DNA of 64,000 nt, taken from NCBI GenBank assembly GCA_015063605.1, contig SVTV01000007.1:1-64000 (forward strand). Direction: 5' to 3'. The notes beneath the pieces were generated by a model that was not told where the DNA came from, did no database searches, and saw nothing but the letters and a program-made list of their open reading frames with translations. This DNA is from Oscillospiraceae bacterium (GTDB taxonomy: Bacteria > Bacillota > Clostridia > Oscillospirales > SIG627). How positions within the stretch are numbered: position 1 is the stretch's first letter; every line of letters starts with the position of its first letter. Below, in pieces: positions 21,259 through 31,005 of the stretch. The position numbers and the translations under genes were made by a program.

Positions 21259-23592
21259 ATGATATATTCACAAAGCTGGCGAAGATCTCTTCTGAATAAA
21301 AAGTGTGCATTCGTTTTTTTTGTTTTTCTTCTTGCCGCAGCTTATTTGGTATACGTTCTTGCCGACTTACAAATAATAAATTACGATAAATATCAAAACT
21401 CAGCTATAGATCAGTTCACAAGGACCGTCACCATAGAAGCCAAGCGCGGAACAATATACGACAGAAACATGAACGCTCTTGCCGTAAGCGCAACCGCTGA
21501 AAGAATATTTATATCCCCCAATACGATACCTCAGATGACGGTCGGAGAATTTATAGAAGAAAAGGTCTCCAATACTGCCGAGGAAAGACAAGCGGAGGTA
21601 AGGGCAAAGCTCAATTCGGTTTTCGAAGATAAAACGATAACCGTATCGGAGGATCTTTCGAAGCTCCTTTCTTCCCTTCTCGACGTGGACGAGGAAGCAG
21701 TGCTTGCAAAAGCAAAAAAGCTAAAAAGAGCCGATGAGACTATAAAGAATAAGGTAGAGCTCGACGACGCCAACGCAGTAAGAGCTGCGGTAAACGAAAG
21801 ATACTATTCATCCTTCGTCCATTTTGCGGAGCAGTCTAAAAGATACTATCCCTACGGAACTCTTGCCGCTCACGTAATAGGATTTACGGGAACGGATAAC
21901 AAGGGTCTTGCGGGAGTCGAGGCATATTATAACACGGAGCTTTCGGGAACGAACGGAAAGATCGTCACAGCCAAGGACGGTGTGGGCAATACTCTCGATA
22001 TGAATTACGAGGAGTATGTATCGGCAATGAACGGCACGGATATAATGCTGACATTGGATTGGACTCTTCAGAGCATTCTCGAAAAGCACCTTGTAACGGC
22101 TCAGCAGGAAACTCAGGCGCAAAACAGAGTTGCGGGAATAATAATGGATGTCAACAACGGCGAGATCCTGGCCCAGGCTACAAAAAACGATTTCGACCTT
22201 AATTCTCCCTTCACTCTTGACGATAATTCGCAGGCTGTTCTCGATACATTTCTCGGTACCGAGGAGCAGATAGCTCAGAAGCGTTCTTCTCTTCTTTATG
22301 AGTTGTGGAAGGATAAGATAATCACAGAGCTTTACGAGCCGGGCTCCACATTCAAGATAATCACTTCATCTATTGTATTGGAAGAAGATCTTGTGGACGA
22401 CGATGATACATTCTTCTGCTCGGGCTCAATAAAGATATCGGGCTACGATACACCGATACACTGTGCCCGCAGAGCAGGCCACGGACTTTTATCCTTCGCT
22501 CAGGCACTTCAGCAGTCCTGCAATCCCGCCTTCGTTACATTGAGTAAGCGTGTGGGTAACGATCTCTTCTATAAATATTATAAGGCATTCGGATACACCA
22601 ATAAGACGAACGTGGACCTCCCCGGTGTGGCTAGCAACTATTTCTTCAATCTTTCTACCTTCGGTCCCGTCGACCTTGCGGCGGCATCCTTCGGACAGAA
22701 CTTCAAGGTAACTCCCATTTCCCATCTCAGCGCAATAGCCGCTGTAGCAAACGGAGGATACCTCGTTACACCTCATGTCCTCAAGGCTACTCTCGATACG
22801 GAGGGAAATATCCTCAACGAATACGAGCTTCCCGAAACAAGACAGGTAATCTCAAAGGAAACGGCAACAGAGATATGCTCCATCCTTGAGGAAGGCGTAA
22901 TTACGGGCGGAAGCAAAAATGCCGCGGTAATGGGCTACAGCGTTGCCGCAAAAACGGGAACATCCGTTAAAACGGAATTGAAGACGGAAACAGAAACAAA
23001 ATACGTTGCTTCCTGCGTGGCATTTGCTCCCGCAAACGATCCGCAAATAGCAGTTCTCATAATGATTGACGAGCCTATCGGCTCATATTACGGCGGAACG
23101 ATAGCAGCACCCGTAGTATCAAAAGTGCTTGCGGAAGCTCTTCCCTATCTCGGTATAGAACCGAAGTATTCCGAGGAAGAGATCGAGCAGAAGACCAACA
23201 TTCTTCCCGATTACAGACAGAACAGCGTTTCCGTTGCCGTAAACGATCTGAAAAACAAGAAACTTACATATAAAATAATAGGAGACGGAGATAAGGTTAC
23301 AAATCAGGTGCCCGCTCACGGAACCTCCCTTATGGCTAACGGAACAGTGGTGCTTTACACCAATAACATTGCCCCCGAGGAAACCGTGCGTGTACCCAAT
23401 GTGATAGGACTTACCGCCGCCGCCGCAAACAAAGAGCTGACAAATGCAGGACTCAATATCGCAATAGTAGATTCCACCTTTGACAAGCTTGAGGGCGCAA
23501 TAGCTATAAAGCAGAGCATCGACAGCAACGAAAAGGTCGTCCCGGGAACGGTGATCTCCGTCGAGTTCAGACACTACAACGGTATTGAATAA
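21259..23592 (+). CDS. ftsI: Class B penicillin-binding protein (FtsI/SpoVD type) with PASTA domains
   Basis: A 777-residue transpeptidase that cross-links septal or spore peptidoglycan. Order: short basic N-terminus, membrane helix (about 15-36), dimerisation domain (RGTIYDRN at 63-70), transpeptidase domain with Ser 363 in STFK (363-366), SCN (420-422) and KTGTS (565-569), and two C-terminal PASTA domains (about 655-705 and 707-772). PASTA domains and the position before murE fit SpoVD or PBP2B of Bacillus; only one such gene is present here, so it may serve both division and sporulation. It starts with ATG after CGGAGGC. Confidence 0.93.
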   Translation: MIYSQSWRRSLLNKKCAFVFFVFLLAAAYLVYVLADLQIINYDKYQNSAIDQFTRTVTIEAKRGTIYDRNMNALAVSATAERIFISPNTIPQMTVGEFIEEKVSNTAEERQAEVRAKLNSVFEDKTITVSEDLSKLLSSLLDVDEEAVLAKAKKLKRADETIKNKVELDDANAVRAAVNERYYSSFVHFAEQSKRYYPYGTLAAHVIGFTGTDNKGLAGVEAYYNTELSGTNGKIVTAKDGVGNTLDMNYEEYVSAMNGTDIMLTLDWTLQSILEKHLVTAQQETQAQNRVAGIIMDVNNGEILAQATKNDFDLNSPFTLDDNSQAVLDTFLGTEEQIAQKRSSLLYELWKDKIITELYEPGSTFKIITSSIVLEEDLVDDDDTFFCSGSIKISGYDTPIHCARRAGHGLLSFAQALQQSCNPAFVTLSKRVGNDLFYKYYKAFGYTNKTNVDLPGVASNYFFNLSTFGPVDLAAASFGQNFKVTPISHLSAIAAVANGGYLVTPHVLKATLDTEGNILNEYELPETRQVISKETATEICSILEEGVITGGSKNAAVMGYSVAAKTGTSVKTELKTETETKYVASCVAFAPANDPQIAVLIMIDEPIGSYYGGTIAAPVVSKVLAEALPYLGIEPKYSEEEIEQKTNILPDYRQNSVSVAVNDLKNKKLTYKIIGDGDKVTNQVPAHGTSLMANGTVVLYTNNIAPEETVRVPNVIGLTAAAANKELTNAGLNIAIVDSTFDKLEGAIAIKQSIDSNEKVVPGTVISVEFRHYNGIE

Positions 23593-23634
23593 CCATTATT
23601 CAAAGGCTCAGAATACAGAAAGGAAATCGGACTT

Positions 23635-25140
23635 ATGATAAAATTAAGTGAAATACTGAAAAAGTATAAAAACAATGCCGAGGTATCCTTTTGCAACGCT
23701 GATTGCGAATGCGGTATAACCGGAATAACATCAAACAGTAAAAATATACAGCCCGGAAACATCTTTGTATGTCTCAAGGGCGCAAAGCGTGACGGTCACG
23801 ATTACGCTTCGGAAGCCATCGAAGCCGGTGCCTGCGCTGTAGTTGCCGAGCATAAGCTTGATGACAGTATTCCACAGATAGTAACAGACAACACAAGAAA
23901 GGCTCTCCCCCTCCTTCTCTCGGCTTTTTACGGCGAGCCCGAAAAAAGCTTCAAGCATATGATAGGTCTTACGGGAACAAACGGAAAGACCTCCACCTCC
24001 TATATGCTTAAAAAGATATTTGACGAAGCCGGATATAAAACAGGTCTTATCGGCACTACCAAATACCTCATCGGTAACGAAGAGTACAAATGCGACGAGA
24101 CAAAGGCTTTCCTTACCACGCCTGACCCCGAGCTTCTCTTTACGCTTTTCGATGAGATGAGAAAAGCGGGAACAGAGATACTTATAATGGAGGTATCCTC
24201 CCATTCTCTCCAGCTCGACAAGCTCGGTCCCGTCACCTTTGACAGCGCTATTTTCACAAATCTTACAAGAGATCATCTTGACTTCCATAAGAATTTTACC
24301 GCATACAGAGAAGCAAAAACGAAGCTTTTCAACATTTCCGCAAAGGGCTTCTTCAATAAAGACGATCCCGCCTCGGCAGAAATGATGCGTAATTCCTCTT
24401 GCAGTAAATTCACATACGGTATCGACGGAAACGAAGCTGATTTTATCGCCAAAAATGTGACATACAAGGGATCCGAAGGCATCAAATATGAATTTCTATC
24501 CGAAAACCTCATATTCAGGATAACCCTTCCCATCCCCGGCAGATTTTCCGTATACAATTCTCTTGCGGCGGCTTCCTGTGCCATTGAGTTCGGCATAGAT
24601 CCCGCTGTTGTGGTAAAGGCTCTCGAAAATATGGAGCACGTTCAGGGAAGAATAGAAAAGGTTCCCACCGATACGGATTTCTCCGTGTTCATAGATTTCG
24701 CCCACACTCCCGATGCCCTTGAAAACGTTCTTAAGACGGTAAAGGGCTTTGCGGAAGGCAGAGTAATAACTCTCTTCGGATGCGGCGGAGACAGAGACAA
24801 GACAAAGCGTCCCATAATGGCAAAAATAGCCTCCGAGCTTTCCGATTACGTAATAATCACCTCTGATAATTCAAGAACAGAAGAGAAGGAAGCCATAATC
24901 GCAGACATTCTCGAAGGAATAAAAGGAAGCAAGACTCCGTATATCTCTATCACCGACAGAACTGAAGCCATAAAATATGCTATGGACAATGCTCTTCCCA
25001 AGGATACGATAATACTTGCCGGCAAGGGGCACGAAGAATATGAGATTGACAAAACGGGCAAGCATCCTTACTCCGAGAAAAATATAGTAATGGAATACTC
25101 CGCAAAATTCACAAAGGAAAAGGGAACAGGTAATGCTTGA
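23635..25140 (+). CDS. murE: UDP-MurNAc-tripeptide synthetase MurE
   Basis: A 501-residue Mur ligase adding the third residue of the peptidoglycan stem. N-terminal UDP-binding domain (SNSKNIQPGNIFVCLKG), ATP loop TGTNGKTST (about 107-115), central domain ending with HTPDALENVLK, and C-terminal domain. The amino-acid recognition motif reads DNSR (411-414) where diaminopimelate enzymes have DNPR and lysine enzymes differ at the Arg; retention of Arg points to meso-diaminopimelate. AGKGHEEYE is also typical. SD AGAAAGG lies 11 nt upstream; the end overlaps murF by 8 nt. Confidence 0.95.
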   Translation: MIKLSEILKKYKNNAEVSFCNADCECGITGITSNSKNIQPGNIFVCLKGAKRDGHDYASEAIEAGACAVVAEHKLDDSIPQIVTDNTRKALPLLLSAFYGEPEKSFKHMIGLTGTNGKTSTSYMLKKIFDEAGYKTGLIGTTKYLIGNEEYKCDETKAFLTTPDPELLFTLFDEMRKAGTEILIMEVSSHSLQLDKLGPVTFDSAIFTNLTRDHLDFHKNFTAYREAKTKLFNISAKGFFNKDDPASAEMMRNSSCSKFTYGIDGNEADFIAKNVTYKGSEGIKYEFLSENLIFRITLPIPGRFSVYNSLAAASCAIEFGIDPAVVVKALENMEHVQGRIEKVPTDTDFSVFIDFAHTPDALENVLKTVKGFAEGRVITLFGCGGDRDKTKRPIMAKIASELSDYVIITSDNSRTEEKEAIIADILEGIKGSKTPYISITDRTEAIKYAMDNALPKDTIILAGKGHEEYEIDKTGKHPYSEKNIVMEYSAKFTKEKGTGNA

Positions 25141-26527
25141 TCTTACACTTTCCGAGCTTGCCGAGATCATCAAGGCAAAAAAAGTAAATGTATCCGATGA
25201 CATAAGAATAAAAGGAATATCCACAGATTCCCGTACCATCGAAAAAGGAGGCGCATTCATTGCACTTCCCGGAGAAAAGTTTGACGGTCACGATTTTATT
25301 ACCGCGGCGTCCATATCCGCCTCATGTATAATTGCTCAAAGAGAAACGGATACAGCGTGCCCTCAGCTTATAGTCGGGGATACGTATGCGGCTCTTGCCA
25401 TGATAGGAAGCGCTGCAAAGGACAGGCTTGTAAAGAATTTCAATCTCAGATGTACCATAGGCGTAACGGGAAGCGTCGGAAAAACCACCACAAAGGAATT
25501 CATCTCCTGCGCTCTCCAGCCCATCTATGAGACCTTCTGCACACCCGGTAATTTCAACAATCATATAGGACTGCCCCTTACACTCTGCGCCGTGCCCGAC
25601 GATACGAAATATCTTGTGTGTGAAATGGGCATGAGCGGAAAGGGTGAGATCGATCATCTTGCCTCCATATGCCATCCCGATATTGCGGTAATAACGAATA
25701 TAGGCGTTTCCCATATAGAAAATCTCGGTTCAAGAGAAGCGATACGCGACGCCAAGCTTGAAATGGTATCCCATATGAAAAAGGGCTCTCTCGTTATTTT
25801 AAACGGAGATGAACCGCTTTTGAGGGATGAAAGAGCGAGAGAGCTTCTTTCGGACATGCGTGTTATCTATGCGGGATTCGATCCCAATAACGATATATAC
25901 CCCGCCGATATACTCAATGCGGGAGGAAAGGTATACTTTGACGTTATATCGAGACACGGAGACGACAGAATGGCTTTGCCCGTTATCGGAGATCATTTCG
26001 TGCTCAACGCACTTTTCGCATATGCCGCCGCAACGGAATGCGGCGTACCTGCAGAGCTTATTGCCAAAGGACTTGCCGGATACAAGCCTACAGGTCTTCG
26101 TCAGAAGATATATAAGAAAAACGGCATTACCGTCATAGCCGACTGCTACAATGCGGGTCCTGAATCTATGGAAGCCGCTTTGAAAGTCCTTGGCGGCTTT
26201 GACTCCCGAAGGATTGCCGTATTGAGCGATATGCTTGAATTGGGCATGATGACAAGAGATGCTCACATCACCGTAGGAAAAAAGGCAGCAGAATTCCATG
26301 CCGACGAGCTTTTCATCTACGGAAAAAATTCCGATTATATTTCCGAGGGAGCGCTTTCATGCGGAATGAAATCGGAAAACATACACATATTTGAGAATAA
26401 GGATACCCTTTCCGACTTCCTGTCGGTATTCATGAAGTCCGGTGATACTATCCTTTTCAAGGCAAGCAGAAGAATGCGCCTTGAGGATGTCATCGAAAAA
26501 GCCGGACTCAATGACACGGATATGTAA
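25133..26527 (+). CDS. murF: UDP-MurNAc-tripeptide-D-Ala-D-Ala ligase MurF
   Basis: A 464-residue Mur ligase that adds D-Ala-D-Ala to the UDP-MurNAc-tripeptide. Visible are GISTDSRTIEKGGAFIALPG, the ATP loop GVTGSVGKTTTKEF (about 105-118), NFNNHIGLPLTL (MurF-specific), MGMSGKGEIDHL and the C-terminal domain DCYNAGPESMEAAL. It overlaps murE by 8 nt, so they are coupled. Length normal. Confidence 0.96.
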   Translation: MLDLTLSELAEIIKAKKVNVSDDIRIKGISTDSRTIEKGGAFIALPGEKFDGHDFITAASISASCIIAQRETDTACPQLIVGDTYAALAMIGSAAKDRLVKNFNLRCTIGVTGSVGKTTTKEFISCALQPIYETFCTPGNFNNHIGLPLTLCAVPDDTKYLVCEMGMSGKGEIDHLASICHPDIAVITNIGVSHIENLGSREAIRDAKLEMVSHMKKGSLVILNGDEPLLRDERARELLSDMRVIYAGFDPNNDIYPADILNAGGKVYFDVISRHGDDRMALPVIGDHFVLNALFAYAAATECGVPAELIAKGLAGYKPTGLRQKIYKKNGITVIADCYNAGPESMEAALKVLGGFDSRRIAVLSDMLELGMMTRDAHITVGKKAAEFHADELFIYGKNSDYISEGALSCGMKSENIHIFENKDTLSDFLSVFMKSGDTILFKASRRMRLEDVIEKAGLNDTDM

Positions 26528-26561
26528 GAGACACTAAAAAAACTTAGGGGGAATGACTGCC

Positions 26562-27569
26562 ATGAGTGATATTACAAAGCTCTCTCTCGTATTTATCGGC
26601 GCTTTGCTGCTTTCATTTATAACGACTTTTCTTTTGGAAAAAAAATTCATACCTGCGCTCATGCGCATAAAACTGGGACAAGTCATCCTTGAAATAGGAC
26701 CTCGTTGGCACAAATCAAAGGAAGGCACACCTACCATGGGCGGTCTGTTCTTCATCGGAGGTACTCTTGCGTCCTTTGTAGTCTTCGGTATTCCCGCCGT
26801 TGTAATGGGCGGAAATACCACCGTATTGACGGTATACATATTCATGCTCCTCAACGGAGCCATAGGCTTTATAGATGACTTTGTAAAGTTCGTCAAAAAA
26901 CGCAACAAAGGTCTAACGGCAACCCAGAAACTTATTCTACAGACAGCCACAGCCGCCGCATTCCTTTTCACGATGGCATTGAACGGCAATATCAATACGA
27001 TCGTGAATATTCCCTTCACCGATATATCCTTTGACTTGGGTATCGTGTTCTGGATATTCGCTCTTCTGTTTATCTTGTTCATTGTAAATGCGGTAAATCT
27101 TACGGACGGTCTTGATGGGCTTGCGGGAAGTATTTCAACATGTATTTTCATTCTCTTTGCGGTGATAGCATTCGTATTCCACGGAGAGTTTTCCGACATA
27201 AATATGCCGAAGATCGTAATGACAGGCGCATTGATCGGCGGTCTTATCGGATTCTTATGTTATAATCTGTATCCCGCCAAGATATTTATGGGCGATACGG
27301 GATCTCTGTTTTTGGGTGGCGGCGTCGTTGCCTTTGCCTTCTGGTACGGAGAGCCCTTGCTCATAGTATTCTTTGGAATAATGTTCATAATCGAGGCTCT
27401 TTCCGTCGTTATTCAGGTATTAAGCTTTAAGCTTACAGGCAAAAGAGTATTCAAAATGGCTCCCATACATCATCACTTTGAGATGTGCGGATGGCATGAA
27501 ACAAAGGTAGTAAAGGTATTCACTGCAATAACATTTATTTTCTGCATATTATCATATTTCGGTTTTTAG
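26562..27569 (+). CDS. mraY: Phospho-MurNAc-pentapeptide transferase MraY
   Basis: A 335-residue integral membrane enzyme with about ten helices that moves phospho-MurNAc-pentapeptide to undecaprenyl phosphate, forming lipid I. Motifs: KEGTPTMGGLFF, the Asp pair GFIDDFVKF, VNLTDGLDGLAG, FMGDTGSLFLGG and the loop MAPIHHHFE. ATG 26562 is preferred because AGGGGG lies 10 nt upstream; an ATG three codons earlier is too close to it. In most dcw clusters murD follows, but here ftsW is next after 12 nt. Confidence 0.96.
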   Translation: MSDITKLSLVFIGALLLSFITTFLLEKKFIPALMRIKLGQVILEIGPRWHKSKEGTPTMGGLFFIGGTLASFVVFGIPAVVMGGNTTVLTVYIFMLLNGAIGFIDDFVKFVKKRNKGLTATQKLILQTATAAAFLFTMALNGNINTIVNIPFTDISFDLGIVFWIFALLFILFIVNAVNLTDGLDGLAGSISTCIFILFAVIAFVFHGEFSDINMPKIVMTGALIGGLIGFLCYNLYPAKIFMGDTGSLFLGGGVVAFAFWYGEPLLIVFFGIMFIIEALSVVIQVLSFKLTGKRVFKMAPIHHHFEMCGWHETKVVKVFTAITFIFCILSYFGF

Positions 27570-27581
27570 GAGGGGTGCCCG

Positions 27582-28862
27582 GTGGATAACAAAAAGAAAA
27601 AGCCAAAGCTTACACGTATCCCCTCGGCTAAAGCTGTCAAAACCAATAAAGAGCTCGCCGCTGCTACCGAAACACATCACGAGGTTCAGGAAAACAACAG
27701 CCGTCCCGTAATAAAGAGGAAAAAGAATGCCCGCCCGCGCTCGGAAAGAGCAATGGATATCACCTTCGTTTCGGGCATCGATATACCCTTTTTTCTCTTG
27801 GTATTGGCTTTACTCTGCATCGGAACTCTTATGATATTTTCGGCAAGCTACGCTTATGCAAAGCAGAATTTTCAGGGAGACAGTTATTACTTTGTAAAAA
27901 GACAGCTTATATGGGTGGCGGTATCCTTAGCCGCCATGCTTATCACGGCAAACTTCAAATACACATTTTATGAAAAATGGGCTCCTCTCATATCTGTTTC
28001 TGCATTGGTACTTCTTGCCCTGGTTCCGATAATAGGTTACTCCGCAAAGGGTGCTAAAAGATGGATAGGCTTTGGAGACATAAACATCCAGCCCTCTGAG
28101 CTTGTAAAAATAGCGGTGGTGATCTTTATTGCTTGGTATGCTACAAAATATGCCCATCGTATACAAAGCTTCTGGAAGGGTCTTGTATTCGTAATGGCAT
28201 TTGTGGGAGCAGCCGATCTGCTTCTCGTTTTACAGCCCCACCTTTCCGCAATGATAATCATAACGCTCCTTGCATTCATAATGCTCTTTCTCGGCGGTGT
28301 ACGCATCCGTTATCTTGTCGGAAGCGGACTTGTGGGAGCAATCGGAATACTGGGCGTTATAGGTCTCACAAGCCACGGAAGATCGAGAATAAAGGTCTGG
28401 CTAAATCCGGAGGACTATCTTCTTGGTGAAGGCTGGCAGCCTTATCAGTCAAAGCTTGCCATCGGATCCGGTGGTCTGTGGGGTGTTGGACTGGGACAGA
28501 GCAGACAGAAGCATCTTTATCTGCCTGAACCTCAAAACGACTACATATTCGCAATTCTTTGCGAGGAGCTGGGTTTTATCTGCGCAGTCGGCGTTTTGGC
28601 TCTCTTCATGCTTCTCGTTTGGAGAGGCTTCTACATTGCAAGAAACGCACCGAGACGTTTTCCCGCTCTCGTCGCAATGGGTCTTACCATCCATATTGCC
28701 ATACAGGTTCTGCTCAACATAGCAGTCGTAACGAATGCCATTCCCGCAACAGGCGTTTCGCTTCCCTTCTTCAGCTACGGAGGTTCATCCCTTGTAACTC
28801 AGATGGCGGAGATGGGTATTATTCTCAACATATCAAGATATTCATATATCGACAGAAATTAA
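27582..28862 (+). CDS. ftsW: FtsW/SpoVE-type peptidoglycan glycosyltransferase (SEDS)
   Basis: A 426-residue SEDS protein with a basic, hydrophilic N-terminal tail of about 60 residues and ten membrane helices. Family features: GSDYSFKRQL-like DSYYFVKRQLIWV, the catalytic-type Asp region after GAKRWIGFGDINIQPSELVKI, QPHLSAMIII, LPEPQNDYIFAILCEELGF, and NIAVVTNAIPATGVSLPFFSYGGSS near the C-terminus (motif shown in part: GVSLPFFSYGGSS). It polymerises glycan strands with its PBP partner. Start is GTG 27582, with AGGAGGGG 7 nt upstream. SpoVE-like sporulation function is possible since only one copy lies here. Confidence 0.94.
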   Translation: MDNKKKKPKLTRIPSAKAVKTNKELAAATETHHEVQENNSRPVIKRKKNARPRSERAMDITFVSGIDIPFFLLVLALLCIGTLMIFSASYAYAKQNFQGDSYYFVKRQLIWVAVSLAAMLITANFKYTFYEKWAPLISVSALVLLALVPIIGYSAKGAKRWIGFGDINIQPSELVKIAVVIFIAWYATKYAHRIQSFWKGLVFVMAFVGAADLLLVLQPHLSAMIIITLLAFIMLFLGGVRIRYLVGSGLVGAIGILGVIGLTSHGRSRIKVWLNPEDYLLGEGWQPYQSKLAIGSGGLWGVGLGQSRQKHLYLPEPQNDYIFAILCEELGFICAVGVLALFMLLVWRGFYIARNAPRRFPALVAMGLTIHIAIQVLLNIAVVTNAIPATGVSLPFFSYGGSSLVTQMAEMGIILNISRYSYIDRN

Positions 28863-28885
28863 CGTATATTAAAGGAGATATCCTT

Positions 28886-29980
28886 ATGAGAGTTCTTCTG
28901 AGCGGCGGTGGTACAGGCGGTCACATAAATCCCGCACTCGCCATTGCAAAACGTATAAAAAAGGAACAGCCCGACAGTGTCATAGAATTTGTAGGCACAC
29001 CCAAGGGAATGGAAAACATCCTTATCCCGAGAGAGGGCTACAAGATACATCACGTTGAGGTAATGGGCTTCAAAAGAAGCCTCAGCCCGAAAAATCTCAA
29101 GGCAGCATACCTTGCCGTCGAATCGGTATACAAGGCAAAAAAGATCATAAAGGAATTTGCGCCCGATATCGTTGTGGGAACAGGCGGATACGTCTGCTGG
29201 CCCGTATTGAAGGCTGCATCGTCAATGGGCATCCCCACTCTTGTGCATGAGCAGAATGCCATCGCAGGCGTGACAGTAAAAATGCTTGCAAAGTATGTGG
29301 ATAAGATACTCCTTGCCTTCGGTGAAACGGCAAAGGAATTTTCCTGCCCCGAAAAGCTTGTCACGGTAGGCAATCCCGTAAACCCCGCAATGACAGAGGT
29401 GGCGGGAAGTGATTCACGCAGCAAGCTCGGTATCACATCTCCCTATGTTCTCTCCTACGGCGGAAGTCTCGGAGCACGTCCCATAAATGAAGCCGTATTC
29501 GATATGCTCAACACATTCGGAAAGGATTCGCCTTACAGATTCTCCCATGCATTCGGCAGGGGAACATACGATAAGTGGACGGAAAAAGCTAAGGAAACAG
29601 GGCTTGACAAAGCGGAGAACATAGAGCTTACCGATTACATCTACGATATGCCCGTAAGGATGTCTGCTGCGGATCTCGTAATATGCAGAGCAGGCGCTCT
29701 CACCTTAAGCGAGCTTGCCGTACTTAGGAAGCCCGCCATACTCATTCCCTCTCCATATGTTGCAAATAATCATCAGTTCAAAAACGCTTCCATGTATGCG
29801 CAAGCGGGAGCAGCGTATCTTCTTGAGGAAAAGGATCTGACAAATGAAAAGCTTTCCGCAGTGATAGAAGAACTCCTTTCGGATCCCGGAAGATTATCCG
29901 AAATGCAGAAGAATCTTTCAGTCTTTGCGGTAAGCGATGCTGACGTAAAGATATATAATGTAATAAAAGAACTGCTATGA
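28886..29980 (+). CDS. murG: UDP-GlcNAc:lipid I N-acetylglucosaminyltransferase MurG
   Basis: A 364-residue GT-B glycosyltransferase, membrane-associated on the inner face, that converts lipid I to lipid II. Features: LLSGGGTGGHINPALAIA (glycine loop near the N-terminus), GTGGYVCWP, HEQNAIAGVT, SYGGSLGARPIN (second G loop) and CRAGALTLSELA, with IPSPYVANNHQFKNA for UDP-GlcNAc binding. ATG 28886 follows AAAGGAG with 9 nt spacing. Its stop overlaps the ftsQ start (ATGA). Confidence 0.96.
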   Translation: MRVLLSGGGTGGHINPALAIAKRIKKEQPDSVIEFVGTPKGMENILIPREGYKIHHVEVMGFKRSLSPKNLKAAYLAVESVYKAKKIIKEFAPDIVVGTGGYVCWPVLKAASSMGIPTLVHEQNAIAGVTVKMLAKYVDKILLAFGETAKEFSCPEKLVTVGNPVNPAMTEVAGSDSRSKLGITSPYVLSYGGSLGARPINEAVFDMLNTFGKDSPYRFSHAFGRGTYDKWTEKAKETGLDKAENIELTDYIYDMPVRMSAADLVICRAGALTLSELAVLRKPAILIPSPYVANNHQFKNASMYAQAGAAYLLEEKDLTNEKLSAVIEELLSDPGRLSEMQKNLSVFAVSDADVKIYNVIKELL

Positions 29981-30771
29981 ATACCCACGCCTTCGAAAAA
30001 GCTCACCAAACAAAGCTGTCGCGTCAAAAAAGTAAGATCATACTATTTATTGCGATAATCGCCGCAATACTTTTCGTTGCCGGTTATCTTTTGTCCGAGA
30101 TCGTATTTGTCATAAAACATGTGGAGATAAATGAGCTCAGCATATATGACAAGAACGATATCTTGAACGATATCGGTCAGGTTGAAGGCTCTTCCCTTTT
30201 CTTTACATCCTTTGCGGATAAAAAAGAAGAGCTAAAAAGCAAATATCCTTATATTACGGATATAAAGGTGAAGCGTATACTCCCCGGTACAGTTTCCTTC
30301 AATGTGGTTGAGGACAGCGGTTCTCTGAGCATTAACGTGGGAAGCGAATTGTTTTTGCTTACCAAGGAGCTGAGAGTCATCTCCCTTCTTTCCGAATCTC
30401 TTGAATCGGAAAAGCTTCTGGGCGGAAATGTAAGAAGAATTAATCTTGTAACAGGCAAGGTCTCCAGATGCGTAACAGGCGAGATCCTGGAGTTCAGCGA
30501 AGCATATATAACCGAAGCCGTGGCGGACATATATTCCGCTTTGGTCGATTGCGGGATATCCGATAGAATATCCTACATCGACCTTACGAATAAGTTCTAC
30601 ATAAAGCTCGGATATGATGACAGATTCACCATACAGATGGGCGACTGGAAAAATGCGGTGGACAAGGTAAGGATGTTTATCAAGGTCTCCTCCGAGCTGA
30701 ACGAAGATTCGACCGGTACCATAGACGTTTCCGCAACAAGAGAAGCCATCGTTTCGCTCGATGACTTTTAA
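29977..30771 (+). CDS. ftsQ: FtsQ/DivIB cell-division protein
   Basis: A 264-residue bitopic protein: basic cytoplasmic tail (1-20), membrane helix (about 23-45), POTRA domain (about 48-115, starting HVEINELSIYDKNDILNDI, with YITDIKVKRILPGTVSFNVVE cut by its usual turn) and a beta domain. Shown motif parts: DIKVKRILPGT. It links FtsL/FtsB to the divisome. Position between murG and ftsZ is where divIB/ftsQ lies in Firmicutes. Overlaps murG by 4 nt. Confidence 0.88.
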   Translation: MNTHAFEKAHQTKLSRQKSKIILFIAIIAAILFVAGYLLSEIVFVIKHVEINELSIYDKNDILNDIGQVEGSSLFFTSFADKKEELKSKYPYITDIKVKRILPGTVSFNVVEDSGSLSINVGSELFLLTKELRVISLLSESLESEKLLGGNVRRINLVTGKVSRCVTGEILEFSEAYITEAVADIYSALVDCGISDRISYIDLTNKFYIKLGYDDRFTIQMGDWKNAVDKVRMFIKVSSELNEDSTGTIDVSATREAIVSLDDF

Positions 30772-30833
30772 GGGTGTTTTTCCCGAAAAAATGTACTTTA
30801 CATGTCATTTTTGAGAAAAAAAGCCGATATTAT

Positions 30834-30903
30834 AAAAAATATTAAAAAATATTAAAAAAATTTCAAAAAAAAGCTTGCAAAATCTTGCGTTTTCGTATAA
30901 AAT
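30834..30903 (+). promoter_or_regulatory. ftsZ promoter preceded by phased A-tracts
   Basis: TTGCAA (30875-30880), 17 nt, TAAAAT (30898-30903) is a plausible promoter about 100 nt before ftsZ. Immediately upstream four A-tracts (30834-30839, 30844-30849, 30854-30860, 30865-30872) repeat at about 10-11 bp, as in bent DNA or an UP element. The rest of the leader to 31005 shows nothing else certain. Confidence 0.6.
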
Positions 30904-31005
30904 GTAAGGTAGAGAAAATATATATGATTCCTTGGGGTGTTTTTGCCTCGCACGGATACTATAAATTTATTTACAGATGTACAATTCAGGAGGAATTTTA
31001 ATATC

